This document shows positions 62,811-64,000 of a DNA stretch of 64,000 nt, piece after piece. How positions within the stretch are numbered: the stretch's first letter is position 1; each line of letters begins with the position of its first letter. This stretch comes from an uncultured Bacteroidales bacterium (GTDB lineage Bacteria > Bacteroidota > Bacteroidia > Bacteroidales > Muribaculaceae). The translations under genes and the position numbers were made by a program. The stretch is from NCBI GenBank assembly GCA_902785925.1, contig CADAAI010000014.1:1-64000 (forward strand), given 5' to 3'. Under the pieces are notes generated by a model, which saw only the letters and a list, made by a program, of their open reading frames with translations, ran no database searches and was not told where the DNA came from.

Positions 62811-64000
62811 TTATTTGCTCAAGATGTAGGCTGTCATGGGTTCTAGAGTGGCATTGAGGACGCCTTTTTTCACTTGAAGTTGTTGCTTGGTTACAGCGTC
62901 ACGATATTTACCATTTTCAATGGTTACTGGAATAGAAACTGTAGCTGCCTGCTCGTCGAGATTGATGATCACTGCAGCTTTCTTGCCTCGCTCCACAATA
63001 ATCTGCTTACCATTGTCGCTAATTATTATATTTTCGGGCTCATTGGCATTGATGTGACGGAACTCATTGACAGCGTGCACTGCAGGGTGCTTGAACTCAT
63101 CATTACCAACTTTGCCAATCTCGTTATCTCCCCAGTAGTTGTCGCGTGTGCTTCCGTGAGGACGTGAGTAGAAAAGAGGGGTGCCATACTGGCGCGCAGT
63201 TAGGAATACCCATCCCAGGCGAACGAGTTCGTCGCTCATGCCAGCCGATTCATGGGCATTACAATAGGTGTCGTGCGACTCTACCCAAGTAACTAAATGG
63301 GCGGGGTCAACACTGTGATGCCAGTTGAGCAGGTCGCCTTCCTTGGCATTGTGCTTGTTGAGAACATTACGCAGCACCCATCCATAGCTACTTGCTGTGA
63401 GGTCCATATACTTGGCATAGCCTTGCTCAGGAACATTTCGGTCCTGAAGCACCTCACCATAAATGAAAAGCTGGTCACGAGGGATTGAGAGCCATAATCC
63501 TTTTACTGCTTTACGTCCCATGGCGACATCCCAGAAGTCGTTTTGTGGCGATTTGGGGTCACGAGGTTCGTCGGGCAAACCAATGTGCTTTGCGGTGTCA
63601 TATCTGAAACCGCGGGCGCCACATGCTAGCACATCGTTCACATACTGCATGTAGTAATATTGGAAATCGGGATTCTCGGTATTTACGTCGGGGAGTGTTC
63701 CCATTTCGCCAGTAGTACACTGGTATCGGTCGCTATAGTCATTTATGGGCCATAGTCCGTTAGCATGGAATAGGTTCTCGCGTCCATTCACTGCACTGTC
63801 GAGTCGTGCATTTATGTGTGAGCGGTCAATTACTGTGTGGTTTGGGAGAACGTCGACTATCACTCTCAAGCCTAGGCTGTTGGCCTTGTCACACATTGCT
63901 TTGAATTCATCACGAGTACCCAATTGGTAGTTGCCAATAGTCCAATCGGTGGGTTGATAGTGATAGTACCACTTTCCGTTGCCAAAGAGTTGCCGTCCTC
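62811..64000 (-). CDS. GH13 alpha-amylase, C-terminal part (cut by window edge)
   Basis: At least 396 residues of a GH13 amylase; the frame stays open through the last base of the window, so the N terminus lies outside. Conserved blocks in order are VIVDVLPNHTV, nucleophile Asp in RGFRYDTAKHIG, acid/base Glu in LFIYGEVLQD and VESHDTYCN; the C-terminal all-beta domain ends in TLEPMTAYILSK. It has no T9SS tail or dockerin, unlike the amylase at 10953-13892. Its 3' end abuts the fic upstream repeats. It is the first core gene to the right of the accessory island. Confidence 0.92.
   Translation of the reverse strand, partial: GRQLFGNGKWYYHYQPTDWTIGNYQLGTRDEFKAMCDKANSLGLRVIVDVLPNHTVIDRSHINARLDSAVNGRENLFHANGLWPINDYSDRYQCTTGEMGTLPDVNTENPDFQYYYMQYVNDVLACGARGFRYDTAKHIGLPDEPRDPKSPQNDFWDVAMGRKAVKGLWLSIPRDQLFIYGEVLQDRNVPEQGYAKYMDLTASSYGWVLRNVLNKHNAKEGDLLNWHHSVDPAHLVTWVESHDTYCNAHESAGMSDELVRLGWVFLTARQYGTPLFYSRPHGSTRDNYWGDNEIGKVGNDEFKHPAVHAVNEFRHINANEPENIIISDNGKQIIVERGKKAAVIINLDEQAATVSIPVTIENGKYRDAVTKQQLQVKKGVLNATLEPMTAYILSK

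Overview
The window is bacterial chromosome from a member of the Bacteroidales, probably a gut commensal. The evidence is the promoter grammar (TTG, about 19-21 nt, TAnnTTTG), the near absence of Shine-Dalgarno sequences, type IX secretion (T9SS) style C-terminal tails, PorZ-like proteins, the sufBCDS order, carboxynorspermidine synthase and dockerin-tailed amylases. The family cannot be fixed from sequence alone; Muribaculaceae or Prevotellaceae would both fit. Most of the window is core genome, with several AT-richer accessory patches.

Layout. 1-135: 3' end of a 5S rRNA and its terminator, closing an rRNA operon. 0.2-2.3 kb: sensor histidine kinase and an MBL-fold hydrolase. 2.4-2.9 kb: rpsU behind a long structured leader. 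3.3-5.1 kb: psd, pssA and a DUF4834 protein (phosphatidylethanolamine synthesis). 5.2-10.8 kb: ruvB with a polysaccharide flippase, then mannose-1-phosphate guanylyltransferase and a phosphoethanolamine-transferase-like enzyme (cell envelope). 11-21.5 kb: large secreted proteins, namely a GH13 amylase with starch-binding modules and a dockerin, a subtilisin-like protease with a T9SS tail, a retropepsin/Sel1 protein and a 1288-residue SGNH-hydrolase-centred protein. 21.7-25.5 kb: a TPR/HTH regulator and gyrB. 26.3-31.2 kb: the suf Fe-S cluster operon. 31.4-34.6 kb: tRNA-Leu(CAG), then accessory genes (DUF4143 ATPase, duplicated DUF2059 protein, solitary TonB-plug lipoprotein with a minisatellite). 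34.7-39.1 kb: OprO/P porin, C4-dicarboxylate transporter and C69 dipeptidase. 39.2-40.6 kb: metK behind a SAM-II-like riboswitch. 40.7-43 kb: carboxynorspermidine synthase and polyprenyl diphosphate synthase. 43.1-50.9 kb: a small membrane protein followed by three tandem PorZ-like genes. 51-55.7 kb: polA, SH3 protein, thyA and folA. 55.8-59.7 kb: GxxExxY protein, deoC, MazG-type pyrophosphohydrolase, a secreted protein and dtd. 59.8-62.8 kb: a broken tRNA-Leu(CAA) followed by an accessory island (GIY-YIG/DUF4268, shortened DinD-like protein, Fic protein bracketed by 10-bp repeats). 62.8-64 kb: the C-terminal part of a second GH13 amylase, cut by the window end.

How the genes fit together. 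Three themes recur. The first is envelope and export: phospholipid, sugar-nucleotide and polysaccharide functions plus T9SS cargo and PorZ-like proteins. The second is starch use by two amylases. The third is housekeeping DNA, nucleotide and cofactor functions.

The most notable observations are the metK leader, in which a SAM-II-like aptamer and a start-codon-sequestering hairpin compete for the same strand; the tandem triplication of porZ-like genes; the truncated tRNA-Leu at an island boundary; the 10-bp repeat clusters around fic; and the lone plug-domain lipoprotein followed by an 18-bp coding-like repeat in the wrong frame.
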